The notes: a model not told the origin generated them from the sequence alone. DNA of 64,000 bases from Pseudarthrobacter sp. C4D7 (GCF_013359725.1 NZ_JABFMW010000018.1:21220-85219), one strand, 5' to 3'; counted from the stretch's first letter, positions 1 to 8,450 are shown. Translations and numbers: made by a program.

Positions 1-192
1 CACCAGGCCCACGTACTCCAGCGGGTTCTCCTGCCCGCGGGGCGGGATCAGGTCCTCGCTCAACGCCCAGATCCGGTCCTGAATCTCCCGCCCCAAAGTC
101 GAAAAGTGTGTCTCTGGATCCGCTATCTGCGCGAAGCTCTCCGGGTCGTGATTCTTCATGGTTTCCATGGCGTGTCTGCCGTGCTCGTTCAT
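1..192 (-). CDS. TnpV-like small protein, 3' end beyond the window
   Basis: The frame stays open for 64 codons from an ATG at 192 to the window edge, with high-GC third positions. A GAGG ribosome binding site lies six bases upstream of the ATG. The visible residues (for example FSTLGREIQDRIW near 33-45) resemble the TnpV-like proteins common on actinobacterial mobile elements; I know these only by their general pattern, and their function is unknown. A second overlapping minus-strand frame starting at 272 also stays open to the edge. I prefer the 192 start because its codon use is more regular. The product may instead be the start of an unrelated plasmid protein. Confidence 0.45.
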   Translation of the reverse strand, partial: MNEHGRHAMETMKNHDPESFAQIADPETHFSTLGREIQDRIWALSEDLIPPRGQENPLEYVGLV

Positions 193-341
193 TGATTACC
201 TCTTCCGGTTCGGCCCACAAGGACTCCAGGCTCAGCTGACCCTCAATGTGGTTTTTCGATTTCCTCGGTGCCATGCGCGCCGCTCCCCCTCCGTTTGCTT
301 CCACGCTAGCGAAGGCCTTTGAGGATTAACAGCCGGCCCGG

Positions 342-1106
342 CTACCGGCGAGAGGGATGAATTCGAGAAGCTGCAATCCTTTGGAGTTCTTCTTCAGTCA
401 ACAGATAGCTTTTCCTGCCAGCTTTTCGAGCGGGGTTTTGCTTCACCTCGCGGTACTCGGTCAACATACGAGAGTAGACGGGAATCGATTGGTGATGAGA
501 GTTCCCGCGCTCTGGCCCAAGTACAAACTCCTCCTGCTCTGTCCATTTATCGTTCTCCACGAGAAAACGGACGTAGTCCGACATCTGGTTTTCCAGTGGG
601 TCGTTGTGATCGAATCCATCGAACGTCAGTGCCCGACGCAAGGATTCGGCATTCTCTACTCCGTCTTCCTGCAGAGCATCCAAGCTGTAGAGCATCATGC
701 GGAACATTTCGAGAACATCCATAACGAACTCGCAGTTACGCGCTGTCAGTTCTGGTCGAAGGCCAGCAAACTCCATCCAGTACTCGGTAGTGAAACCCCG
801 TTCCAAGACTTTGGCACGCTCCAGCTGGTACTCCCTGTCCCCATCAACATCGTTCGCGTCATCAGGGAGCACGCGCCCAAGGATCCGATGAAGCAGAGAC
901 AGAGTGTGCCGGTCGAGAGCGGAAAGCGTTTCGGGCTGCAGCTCCTTCGTCCTGTCGCCTTTGCCCCCCTGATCTTCACGATATGCAAACACTGCATCCT
1001 GAAGACGATCTCGCACGAAGTCACTAAGAGTCTGTCGTTCTTCATCTGCCCTGGCCTGCAGGGCATCTCTTACTGCATCGTCTAGGCGAACCGTGATCGT
1101 AGCCAT
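342..1106 (-). CDS. YfbU-family protein with an N-terminal ribbon-helix-helix domain
   Basis: 254 residues. Positions 1-35 look like a ribbon-helix-helix DNA-binding segment, with the beta strand TITVRLDD followed by two helices. Residues ~65-250 match the YfbU family pattern: a FVMDVLEMFRMM segment, a later TFDGFDHND, then YVRFLVENDKW and a C-terminal LTEEELQRI. YfbU of E. coli is a poorly understood protein of about 160 residues, so the RHH fusion is the extra part here. The gene is divergent from the nuclease gene that begins at 1218. The shared 110-bp promoter region holds two palindromes that are good candidates for its own operators, so it may regulate both genes. The role is inferred. 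Confidence 0.75.
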   Translation of the reverse strand: MATITVRLDDAVRDALQARADEERQTLSDFVRDRLQDAVFAYREDQGGKGDRTKELQPETLSALDRHTLSLLHRILGRVLPDDANDVDGDREYQLERAKVLERGFTTEYWMEFAGLRPELTARNCEFVMDVLEMFRMMLYSLDALQEDGVENAESLRRALTFDGFDHNDPLENQMSDYVRFLVENDKWTEQEEFVLGPERGNSHHQSIPVYSRMLTEYREVKQNPARKAGRKSYLLTEEELQRIAASRIHPSRR

Positions 1107-1121
1107 AACTCGTCCTTTCGT

Positions 1122-1166
1122 TATGTATTACATAGAAGACTACACGTAAGACGTTAATACGTGTAG
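1122..1166. promoter_or_regulatory. Two palindromes in the divergent promoter, probable operators
   Basis: TATGTATTACATA at 1122-1134 is a perfect odd palindrome. At 1140-1166, CTACACGTA and TACGTGTAG form perfect 9-bp arms around a 9-base spacer. They lie between the YfbU/RHH gene (start 1106) and the nuclease gene (start 1218). RHH proteins bind such symmetric sites, so autoregulation by the neighbouring protein is the simplest reading. Confidence 0.55.
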
Positions 1167-1217
1167 TACGTTTGTTCTGCGGCAACGGGACGGAAGCTAA
1201 TGAGGGAGAGCCAGGGC

Positions 1218-2963
1218 ATGCACCAGGGGACAATTGAGTGGCGAATCATTGGCGAAGAACGCTTCAACCGAGTAGTCGAAGCGCTCCTTATGCGTATGTT
1301 CCATCAGCCCCCGGCGTCGAGAGTCGAAGTCATCGATGGGCGGGGCGGGGACGGTGGCATCGATGTAGCGGTGTACGTTGACGACAAGGTAGACCGGATA
1401 TTCCAACTCAAGCACTTCCCTGAGGGGTTCTCGGGCGGGTTCCGAGAAAACAGGCGCCCGCAAATCAAGAAGTCGTTCGAAACCGCGTGGAAAAATCACC
1501 AGCCGCCTCGCTGGGCCCTTGTCTTTCCAGGAAACCCCACGGTCAACGAGAGCAAATTCGTGACCGTACTCGGGCAGAACAAGAAGGTCACAGCTACCGT
1601 GTGGGGCCAAGCCCGATTGGACAGCGAAATGGCTAAATTCCCGGATCTGCTGGCATGGGCCACCCGCGACAGCTTGGTGGAGACGCTGAAGACTTTCCAC
1701 CAGGAAAAGGCGGCCCTGGAAGGACCTAACGACTTGGAGGATCGCGCCCGGGCACTTCACCAACTCGTTGATGGCCGCAGCGCCTACTGGGGCGTGGACT
1801 TCGGAGTCACTGAGCACGGCGTCACAAAGATTATTCGCGCCAAAAATCCGCGCGCTGCCGAGTTGGAGCCCTTGGGTTTCAGGTTCAACGTCAGCACCAA
1901 TGATGAGGCCTTGAGCCGGAGTATCAAGGGGGTACTCGATTACGGCGCCCGTCGCAAGGTAGCTATCCCAGGTGCAGCCGTAAGCGACTTCTCGACAATA
2001 GGACCTGATTGGTTTCAGGAAGCCGGCGACGTTCAGCTGGTAGAGCTGCCCGCGGAGGAGTGTGTGCCGGCGGATCGCCCGATTCCGTTGAGTTTAGAAT
2101 TTTTGGACAGCGCAGGATTCACCAGCGCGCGGCACCAAGGCTTCCTAACCCGCAAAAGCAGCGGTCTGAAGGGCATCGGATTCACTGCTCGCTTCTGCCG
2201 GGTACTTGAGCTCGACGCGGAGATTCCCTTCGACACTTCGGAGCCGGGGAACTTCAGTATCAGCCTGGATCTAGCAAATGCATCTGTATCGGATGCTAAG
2301 AACGCTCTGCGGATCATTGAGGAGTTCAATGAGGGTGCGTCCATACAGATTCTTTGGGACGGAAAGAAGCTTCTGAAGGCAGCTACAAACGAACAGATAC
2401 TAGGGCTGGCGGACCCCGCTTCAGAGCTACTGATCGATGATCTTTCAGTACTGGAGAAGCGACTTAACGCAGCATTTGTCGTGCCCGTTGCAGTGACGAA
2501 CCGGGAACGAGTCATGATCCGCATAGCCCGGCTGCTAACGGAGGGTCATGCTACGTGGCTTCCTCCAGAGATTTCCCTTACCGCGGAAATTTCAGATGAC
2601 TTCCCTGATGAGCTTGCCCATCATCTCGCGGAGCACCGCGCAGTACTGATGCAAATTCCTGCCCTGCCAATCGAGATTCAGGGAAGCATGTTCAACATGG
2701 GTCCGGCGCTCCTACATCATCCAGACGCTGTGGTGCAAGATCATGAAGTAGTGCTCAAGGCTATTGCTGATGGCACGGCGGCAGGGATGACGGTGAAGTT
2801 TGATCCGGCCGATGAACAATTAATCCGGGTCATTCCAATGCCTGAGAACGGTATAACGCCGAAAGTTGTGGATTGGGGTCTTCCTGATATTCCCGTACCA
2901 GGTTTGGAACAGCAGAGCAGGGAAGACGTGGAACTTTTCGAGGAGCCCGATAGCGAGATGTAG
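1218..2963 (+). CDS. Mrr-like PD-(D/E)xK restriction nuclease-domain protein
   Basis: 581 residues from the ATG at 1218, chosen over the in-frame ATG at 1200 because GGGAG lies about ten bases before it. Residues ~10-125 carry the Mrr-type core: an early acidic helix (EERFNRVVEALL), then GGDGGIDV with D49, and QLK with Q63 and K65 (the QxK form of the nuclease motif). The remaining ~450 residues match nothing I know and may be a sensing or binding domain. Mrr-type nucleases cut modified or foreign DNA. The next gene begins 14 bases after the stop, so the two are likely co-transcribed. The role in phage or plasmid defence is inferred from domain and context. Confidence 0.7.
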   Translation: MHQGTIEWRIIGEERFNRVVEALLMRMFHQPPASRVEVIDGRGGDGGIDVAVYVDDKVDRIFQLKHFPEGFSGGFRENRRPQIKKSFETAWKNHQPPRWALVFPGNPTVNESKFVTVLGQNKKVTATVWGQARLDSEMAKFPDLLAWATRDSLVETLKTFHQEKAALEGPNDLEDRARALHQLVDGRSAYWGVDFGVTEHGVTKIIRAKNPRAAELEPLGFRFNVSTNDEALSRSIKGVLDYGARRKVAIPGAAVSDFSTIGPDWFQEAGDVQLVELPAEECVPADRPIPLSLEFLDSAGFTSARHQGFLTRKSSGLKGIGFTARFCRVLELDAEIPFDTSEPGNFSISLDLANASVSDAKNALRIIEEFNEGASIQILWDGKKLLKAATNEQILGLADPASELLIDDLSVLEKRLNAAFVVPVAVTNRERVMIRIARLLTEGHATWLPPEISLTAEISDDFPDELAHHLAEHRAVLMQIPALPIEIQGSMFNMGPALLHHPDAVVQDHEVVLKAIADGTAAGMTVKFDPADEQLIRVIPMPENGITPKVVDWGLPDIPVPGLEQQSREDVELFEEPDSEM

Positions 2964-2977
2964 CAGCGTGGCGCACT

Positions 2978-3583
2978 TTGCGGGTTAGCAACGGCGAGTT
3001 GGAGCATCTGCGCAAGCGCCAGATGCGGGAGCATCGAGCAATGGAAATGCTCGCCACACTCATGGACATTCTTAAAACTGTCGCACTGCCCCTTGGCATA
3101 GCAATCATCACTGCCCAGGTGACGCTCAATGCTGGGCGTCAACAAATTCGTGCTCACGCAGCTGAGCGCAACGAGAGCCGCCAGTATGAACATCAAAAAC
3201 GCCTAGAGGACAACGACGCGTCAGCGCGTGCTGTCCGAGGGGAGACCATCGAAGCCATCAGTGACGCCATGGACCAATACGTAGAGGATGTTCGAAGCGA
3301 GAAGAACCCCACCACTGCAGCTGTAACCCGCTCACTCTTCCGCCTCTCCAGCCGCTGCTCTGCTGACCACCTGGCCGACACGTGTCGAAGCTATGTTGAG
3401 GACTCTGCTCGGGCCCCTGACCGCGGGCATGTGGTGGAGGCGATGCTCGATATCCGCCGGCGGTTACTCGGCTGGCATATCGGTCATCTCACTCTCGAAG
3501 ACACTGAACGCCTCATACAGGAGGGCCACCGGGAACTAGTGGAGCACCTCGACGACGTCCGGGCGGCTGAGGGCGCGAGTTAG
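2978..3583 (+). CDS. Single-helix membrane protein with a cytoplasmic coiled coil, unknown function
   Basis: 201 residues if the TTG at 2978 is used; the ATG at 3026 is an alternative, and neither has a convincing ribosome binding site. One hydrophobic stretch (VALPLGIAIITAQVTL, ~35-50) is followed by a charged, helix-rich region (~52-90) likely to form a coiled coil. No family recognised. It follows the Mrr-like nuclease gene by 14 bases, and a nuclease with a membrane partner is a common layout in defence pairs, though this pairing is inferred. Its last 48 bases overlap the 3' end of the convergent recombinase gene, so transcripts of the two are complementary there. Confidence 0.6.
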   Translation: MRVSNGELEHLRKRQMREHRAMEMLATLMDILKTVALPLGIAIITAQVTLNAGRQQIRAHAAERNESRQYEHQKRLEDNDASARAVRGETIEAISDAMDQYVEDVRSEKNPTTAAVTRSLFRLSSRCSADHLADTCRSYVEDSARAPDRGHVVEAMLDIRRRLLGWHIGHLTLEDTERLIQEGHRELVEHLDDVRAAEGAS

Positions 3584-4117
3584 TGATGAGACGCTGACGC
3601 TGAGTATCTGGGCGGTCTCCTTGAGAGTTTTCCCTTGTCTGCGCAGCTGGCGGGCAGCCTCTGTTTTCGAGGGAGTCATTGTTCGAGGGCGGCCGCCAAG
3701 TCGCCCTCGTGCTTTGGCTGCCACCAGGCCGGCCTTGGTCCGTTCGGAAAGGCGGGACCGTTCGTACTCAGCGAGGGATGCGAACATGTCAAATATGAGC
3801 TTGCCATGTGCGCTAGTGGTATCGAGCCAAGGTTCAGCGAGGGAGCGGAAGCCTATCCCCCGCTGTCCAAGCACCGTCACGATGTCAGCCAAGTCCGCGG
3901 TGCTGCGGCCCAGCCTGGTCAGATCCGCAACTGTCAGGACATTACCGGGCTGTAGGTAGTCAAGGCATTCCTTCCAGCGCGCCCTGGCCTGAGTGGCGCC
4001 GGACGCGTACTCCTGAAACACGCGCACTGCCCCTGCGGCGACGAGTGCATCCACTTGCGAGTCCAATGACTGCCCGCGGGTGCTGACCCTCGCATACCCA
4101 ATTGCATTTCCCGACAC
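3536..4117 (-). CDS. Serine recombinase (resolvase/invertase family)
   Basis: 193 residues. The N-terminal catalytic domain starts IGYARVST with the nucleophile S12 and R10. It continues with LTRLGRSTADLADIV (~65-80), the segment AHGKLIFDMFASLAEYERS (~103-121) and an extended helix. A C-terminal helix-turn-helix (~150-190, KTLKETAQILSVSVSSLTRAL) should bind the crossover site. This is the full architecture of small DNA resolvases and invertases such as those of Tn3-type elements. No transposase lies beside it, so it may resolve plasmid multimers or be an orphan of a lost element. It overlaps the gene ending at 3583 tail to tail. Confidence 0.88.
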   Translation of the reverse strand: MSGNAIGYARVSTRGQSLDSQVDALVAAGAVRVFQEYASGATQARARWKECLDYLQPGNVLTVADLTRLGRSTADLADIVTVLGQRGIGFRSLAEPWLDTTSAHGKLIFDMFASLAEYERSRLSERTKAGLVAAKARGRLGGRPRTMTPSKTEAARQLRRQGKTLKETAQILSVSVSSLTRALSRPDVVEVLH

Positions 4118-4138
4118 GTCAAAAAGCCTTCACTTTGG

Positions 4139-4177
4139 GTTTTGACCAGTTTTCATTTCGACAACCAGTTTTGACCA
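4139..4177. repeat. Direct repeat GTTTTGACCA upstream of the recombinase gene
   Basis: GTTTTGACCA occurs at 4139-4148 and 4168-4177, 29 bp apart centre to centre, just upstream of the recombinase start (4117). The position and spacing suit a recombinase binding site or an operator. The rest of 4118-4323 is AT-richer and holds no gene I can support. Confidence 0.35.
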
Positions 4178-4323
4178 ACAATACGAGTGATTTTTAGTCT
4201 TTTTTCGAAGGCGTGCCGGATGTCGGTCAGAAACGGTCGTTATTGAGGCACGCTTGGCCGTGGGCAAAATACTTCTTGGCCCAAGGACTGGGCAGGGGCC
4301 AGTGCGCTAACTAACCTCTGGTT

Positions 4324-5697
4324 ATGGATGAATCAGCCCTCAGGGCCCTTCGCGCGGGCACTGGGCCCTGGAGTAGATTTCGGGCATATCGAAATAGCGA
4401 GGACCGGCTGGATCTCACCGGAGCTCGCCTCGCCGGCGCGAACCTTAGCGGAGAAGACCTAAGCAATGTGGACCTGAGCGGAGCAGACCTCACCGGGACG
4501 AACCTGGCTAGCGTTTCCCTTGAATATGCCAACCTCACAGGCGCGAACCTGAGGAGCGCGAATCTCACAGGTGCCATCCTTTATCGTGCGAATCTCACCG
4601 ATACGAAACTCACAGGCGCCGTCCTCACACGAGCCGAACTCGGCAGAGCAAATCTGACTGGCGCCGATCTTGCCTCTGCTGATTTCAGCGCTTCAGACCT
4701 CGGTCGGGCCAACCTCACCCAAGCGTTTTCCCCGCAAGCGGATTACACGGCGGCAGACCTACATGGCGCGATCTTCACCGGGGCAAATCTCACAGAATCC
4801 AAGCTGATTCATACGACACTCTCAGAAGCCGTACTTACTCGAGCAGACCTGACCGGGGCTGACTTCAGCGACGCTATCCTCATTGGGGCTGACCTCTCCC
4901 ACGCACAGCTCCTTGACGCGAACTTCGCTAGAGCGACGTTTGATGACAAAGGACTGCAAGCTCCCCCCCTCCACGACCGAGCCAATGCGGAGGCGGAATT
5001 TTTAGAACCGGGAGCCATCCGACTTCAATCGGACCTTCCTCCTAACGCCGATCCTGAAGTACTTGCTAGATTTGCGGCCTCCGCGGCCGTCATCGCCCGA
5101 TTAGCATCGCAAGTAGGTAGCCAGCTAGAGCGCAGCCTGTTTGGGGAACCGTCCCCAGAAACGAACCGTGGCGTCCTGGTCACGACAACCGAAGCTGACA
5201 CTGCTGTTATCAGAATCAGTCGCGCCCACTATGGGAGCCCCTGGTGGATGGACTTGATTGAGACCGTGCCCCCCGCGGTCCAAGGTGCCGCGGTTACAGC
5301 TGCCGGATCCACCGCGGCATTTCTCTTGCGAAAACGAAGCCAAGGGCTCCTTTCCCTCTTGCTAACACTCGCTCGGCGTCAAGAGCGAGAACCGTACATG
5401 GAGGAACGTGTCCTCGAGCAACAGGGGCGGCTTGTAGACCGACAAATATCAAACGAACGTAAGGGTGCCGACCATGCTCAGGAGCAACTGCGCAGGATGC
5501 AGGCAGAGGATGCTGTCGCCCGCTACAAGCGACTGCAGATTGAACCGGCAACCGAATATGAGCTTGAAGAACGCATCAACGAGGCTGTGACCGACGGGGA
5601 AGCAAAGGCCGCGCTCCTCAAAGCTAGCCCCGACATTACGCCCCTCATAGAGAACGGCCTGACCGTCATCGTTTCTTCGGACGATGAGAATGCCTAA
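4324..5697 (+). CDS. Pentapeptide-repeat protein with a C-terminal hydrophobic and coiled-coil tail
   Basis: 457 residues. From ~30 to ~205 the sequence is an almost continuous run of A(D/N)LxG-type pentapeptides (ANLTG, ADLSG, ADLTG), which fold as a right-handed quadrilateral beta helix. A linker is followed by a hydrophobic patch at ~318-345 (AVQGAAVTAAGSTAAFLL) and a charged helical region (~355-430). Some pentapeptide-repeat proteins mimic DNA and shield gyrase (Qnr, MfpA), and others are effectors with fused domains. The long tail argues against a simple Qnr-type protein, and the function is unknown. Promoter and ribosome binding site are weak. Confidence 0.8.
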   Translation: MDESALRALRAGTGPWSRFRAYRNSEDRLDLTGARLAGANLSGEDLSNVDLSGADLTGTNLASVSLEYANLTGANLRSANLTGAILYRANLTDTKLTGAVLTRAELGRANLTGADLASADFSASDLGRANLTQAFSPQADYTAADLHGAIFTGANLTESKLIHTTLSEAVLTRADLTGADFSDAILIGADLSHAQLLDANFARATFDDKGLQAPPLHDRANAEAEFLEPGAIRLQSDLPPNADPEVLARFAASAAVIARLASQVGSQLERSLFGEPSPETNRGVLVTTTEADTAVIRISRAHYGSPWWMDLIETVPPAVQGAAVTAAGSTAAFLLRKRSQGLLSLLLTLARRQEREPYMEERVLEQQGRLVDRQISNERKGADHAQEQLRRMQAEDAVARYKRLQIEPATEYELEERINEAVTDGEAKAALLKASPDITPLIENGLTVIVSSDDENA

Positions 5698-5838
5698 ACA
5701 GGCAGGGTGGCGTTGATCTGCTCAACCCTGTTGCTTCGCTTGCACTTTCAGGTTGCAGCTGCATTACATCAGGTCATCGCGCATCAATTGGCCCCAACAT
5801 CCCCATAAGGCTGTCAAAGGCGACATAGGCTGAAGCCC

Positions 5839-6885
5839 ATGGCTCCTCGTCCCAAATGGTGGCACGCCCTGCAAGCTTCCAAGGGGGAAGTTCGGCTCGC
5901 GGTCGACCTTTATAACCGTTCTGGAAACGAACGACAGCTTGAAGCGTTCATCGTTCACATGAATCTTGGTTGGACGAAGCTACTGCAGGCACGCACGGAA
6001 TATGACGGCGGCGATCTGTACGAACGCGATGGACGCGGGTGGCGCAAGAAGCACCCTGAGGGTGGATACCTTTATAAGCCCCTTCGGACGCTACTCGGAG
6101 AGCAGTTTTCCAACGCAGACCCCTGCCTGAGCAACATCACCTTCTTTCAGGGCCTTCGGAACCAGATAGAACATCGCCATGAGGCCAAAATTGCCGCCCT
6201 CGTTGCAGGTCGTACCCAGGCCCTCCTGATCAACTACGAGCAAACGCTGGTGGAGTGGTTCGGACAGGACGAAGCATTAGGTTCAGAGCTTCGCTTCCCC
6301 TTGTTCGTATCGACAATCACCGACGACGCGGCCACAGCGGTCAAGGCGCTACGGGCCCAGATACCGCGGGGAGTCCTCGACTGGGTTCAGGACTTCGATG
6401 CCTCGCTCGAACCTGGCCTGACAGCCGACCAGCGCTTTGACTTCAGGATCTACCTCGTGCCGCACAAGGGCCCTAAAACCCAGGCCGATGCCTCTATGAC
6501 CTTCGTGCGAGAAGAGGAACTTACCGAGGACCAACGTGCGGTGCTCAACCAGGTGCAAACCATCATTCGGGAAAAGCGCGTGTCTGTCGAAGACCTAAAT
6601 GGGCTGAAGGCCGGCGAGGTGGTTGAACAAGTCGACGTACGCCTGGACTCAACATTCAACATGCATATGCACACACAGGCCTGGAAGTACTACGCGATAC
6701 GGCCGCCTTCCGATTCGACGGACCGCGCTGCCACGAAACCTCAGTTTTGCTATTACAACGGCACCTTCGAGCAGTACATCTATACGCCTGCGTGGGTGGA
6801 ATACCTTGTGCGGCACCTAGCTAATGCCGAGGAGTACGCCGCCGTGCGAGCGTGGCGCCCAGCGAATACGGAGCCTAGGCCGTGA
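5839..6885 (+). CDS. DUF3644-domain protein
   Basis: 348 residues. The N-terminal ~150 residues fit the DUF3644 pattern: FIVHMNLGWTKLLQAR near 35-50, a bulky middle, and LSNITFFQGLRNQIEHR near 94-110. The RNxxEHR ending recalls nucleotide-binding HEPN-like helices. The C-terminal part (~200-348) is unassigned. DUF3644 proteins are frequent in defence islands, which suits the neighbouring nuclease and recombinase, but no mechanism is established. It is monocistronic, 141 bases after the pentapeptide gene. No gene is visible in 6886-7045. Confidence 0.7.
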   Translation: MAPRPKWWHALQASKGEVRLAVDLYNRSGNERQLEAFIVHMNLGWTKLLQARTEYDGGDLYERDGRGWRKKHPEGGYLYKPLRTLLGEQFSNADPCLSNITFFQGLRNQIEHRHEAKIAALVAGRTQALLINYEQTLVEWFGQDEALGSELRFPLFVSTITDDAATAVKALRAQIPRGVLDWVQDFDASLEPGLTADQRFDFRIYLVPHKGPKTQADASMTFVREEELTEDQRAVLNQVQTIIREKRVSVEDLNGLKAGEVVEQVDVRLDSTFNMHMHTQAWKYYAIRPPSDSTDRAATKPQFCYYNGTFEQYIYTPAWVEYLVRHLANAEEYAAVRAWRPANTEPRP

Positions 6886-7045
6886 GGTGTCAGAACGTCA
6901 GAATGGCATACGACGCCCCCACCCTCGTTTCCCAGGCAACTAGCCCGGGAGTCCACGAACAATATCCCAAACCACAGGGATTAGAGCAGCGATCACTACG
7001 CTTACAGTATTTACCCACAACGGACCGTTCCCAGCCTTCCGTTCT

Positions 7046-7849
7046 CTAGGTCGTGCTGCGTTCATTCTGAACCACCCCCTGCCCCAACATATCGGCGTGC
7101 TTTTGAAGGATCTCGCTAAGGTCGATCGTCCCTTTGGACGGCAGACTGAACGGGGCTTTGAGGCTGTAGTGGCGCTCCGTAAACGTGATTTGCGCCGTTG
7201 AGTAATCCTCTCTAGTGCGGTCCTCCGAGGAAATCAGGTTGTGCGCTCTCAGATCATTGAAACCTTCGGTGAGAACATCTCCTGAGAACCCGTACCACTT
7301 CTTGACGAGGTTGCCTGGTAGGTAGAAACCGGGACGTAGAGACCGGGCAACTAGAAGGACCGCCTTGCCCTGAACGGTTAACTTTCGATACCAGTCATCC
7401 GACCAGTACTCCAGTGGAAGCGTGAAGTAGTTGCCGGATGGGGCTGTATACGGCTCGCCGCTTCCGCTTTCGTGAAGCGTGGTGATTTTTGCTTGCTTGG
7501 ATTCCCTTTCTCGGAGAACGAGCTTTCGGGAGGCAAGCCTGGCCCAGCATCGGGAAACAGCGTCCTTCCCGTACGCCTCATCGCCGAGTCCCATAGCCCG
7601 TGACCAAACGGCTGCGTCTCGTTTGGTGTCCCAGGGTTCGGCGGATGCTGCCAAGCGGTGAAGTAAGTAGAGATCCAGAGAGCGCCCGTTGCTAGAGTTG
7701 ATGAGGGCACCCAGAGCACCTGGAATTTTTCCCTTGCCGTCCTGGCGTTGAACGAAATCGGTCCGAATAGGTACGTTCTTCCTCCGTTTCGAGTCAGTCA
7801 GAAGTGCCTGCACCGACTTGTCTTGAAGTTCTTTCCATTGCTGTTTCAT
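7046..7849 (-). CDS. Plasmid protein with a probable winged-helix C-terminal domain
   Basis: 267 residues. The C-terminal half has the run LPLEYWSDDWYRKLTVQGKA followed by LLVARS, YLPGNLVKKWYGFS and LTEGFNDLRAHNLIS. This layout is typical of winged-helix proteins often carried by actinobacterial plasmids, where a WYG(F/I)S turn precedes the recognition helix. Such proteins may act in replication control or transcription; the exact job is unknown. A perfect 15-bp inverted repeat lies 40-76 bases upstream of the start and could be its own operator. The direct repeats further upstream could be replication iterons. Confidence 0.55.
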   Translation of the reverse strand: MKQQWKELQDKSVQALLTDSKRRKNVPIRTDFVQRQDGKGKIPGALGALINSSNGRSLDLYLLHRLAASAEPWDTKRDAAVWSRAMGLGDEAYGKDAVSRCWARLASRKLVLRERESKQAKITTLHESGSGEPYTAPSGNYFTLPLEYWSDDWYRKLTVQGKAVLLVARSLRPGFYLPGNLVKKWYGFSGDVLTEGFNDLRAHNLISSEDRTREDYSTAQITFTERHYSLKAPFSLPSKGTIDLSEILQKHADMLGQGVVQNERSTT

Positions 7850-7888
7850 GCACTGATCTAAGCACTATCAGCCGATTTGAGTTGGCGG

Positions 7889-7925
7889 ATACCATCCGCT
7901 GAACTGTCGTTTCAGCGGATGGTAT
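7889..7925. promoter_or_regulatory. Perfect 15-bp inverted repeat upstream of the winged-helix gene
   Basis: ATACCATCCGCTGAA (7889-7903) and its exact complement TTCAGCGGATGGTAT (7911-7925) flank a 7-base spacer. This is upstream of the minus-strand gene starting at 7849. It is not followed by a U-run on either strand, so an operator or initiator-binding site is more likely than a terminator. Confidence 0.6.
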
Positions 7926-7932
7926 ATAACGA

Positions 7933-7981
7933 CCGTTAACAAATTCCACATAGCAATACCGTTGCAAACGCCCGTTAACAA
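7933..7981. repeat. Direct repeat CCGTTAACAA, possible iterons
   Basis: CCGTTAACAA occurs at 7933-7942 and 7972-7981, 39 bp apart. The related TACCGTTGCAAACG lies between them. They sit next to the 7889-7925 palindrome in an AT-richer stretch, as in a replication or regulatory region. Two copies are too few to call iterons with confidence. Confidence 0.35.
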
Positions 7982-8157
7982 TGCCAAAAGGCCAACCGGC
8001 GTTTAAGCGCAAGCCCGCCGCGGCGAGGGTATGCAGCTATTGCGACTTTAAAAACTTTGGTTGGAATTCGAGACCGCCTCCGCCCCCGGCCTCCGGGGCC
8101 AGCCACGGAGCCGCCATAGTCTGTGCAGCGGACGCCCGGGTGGTGCACAAAGTAGGG

Positions 8158-8219
8158 AAGGACCGGCACCAGTTCACGGTGCCGGTCCTTCCTGGGTTTC
8201 CCTCTGCAAAGGAAATCTG
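8158..8219. repeat. Hairpin plus CCCTCTGCAAAGGAAATCT element, copy 1
   Basis: AAGGACCGGCACC (8158-8170) pairs perfectly with GGTGCCGGTCCTT (8178-8190). It is followed by GGGTTT and the 19-mer CCCTCTGCAAAGGAAATCT (8201-8219). The same arrangement recurs at 11892-11951 with compensated changes in the stem (ACCGG/CCGGT here, GCCGG/CCGGC there). It could be a bidirectional terminator spread with the module; the trailing 19-mer resembles the CTCTGCAAAAGGAG end of the three leaders. Confidence 0.6.
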
Positions 8220-8323
8220 TGTTTCAGCGTAGCTGAATTGCGGGTGCTGCTGCCACGGGATGGGGATCTTCGTTGTTCCTGGTCCCGCGGGGAATTGGTT
8301 TCTGGGGTTGTGTCGCGTGGAGC

Positions 8324-8377
8324 GGCGGTCCGCCGCTGGTGAGTAGTTGCTGTGGTTCGCCCTAGCGGCGGACCGCC
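8324..8377. repeat. 14-bp inverted repeat with a 26-base loop
   Basis: GGCGGTCCGCCGCT (8324-8337) is the exact complement of AGCGGCGGACCGCC (8364-8377). Part of the left arm recurs at 8396-8410. No U-run follows. This could be a plasmid-origin or recombination structure, or a remnant of a lost element. Confidence 0.45.
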
Positions 8378-8417
8378 CCACTTTGGGAGGTTCCCGGTCC
8401 GCCGCTGGTGGTTGGTG

Positions 8418-8450
8418 CCTTGCCGGGCGGTTGGTTACCGCCCGGCAAGG
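8418..8450 (-). terminator. Terminator hairpin after the ParB-like gene
   Basis: CCTTGCCGGGCGG (8418-8430) and CCGCCCGGCAAGG (8438-8450) are perfect 13-bp arms with a 7-base loop, five bases beyond the stop of the minus-strand gene. There is no strong U-run, which is usual in high-GC actinobacteria. Confidence 0.7.

Noticed and set aside
357..1085. 242-residue plus-strand open frame
   Set aside because: Antisense to the well-supported YfbU/RHH gene; no ribosome binding site and no domain.
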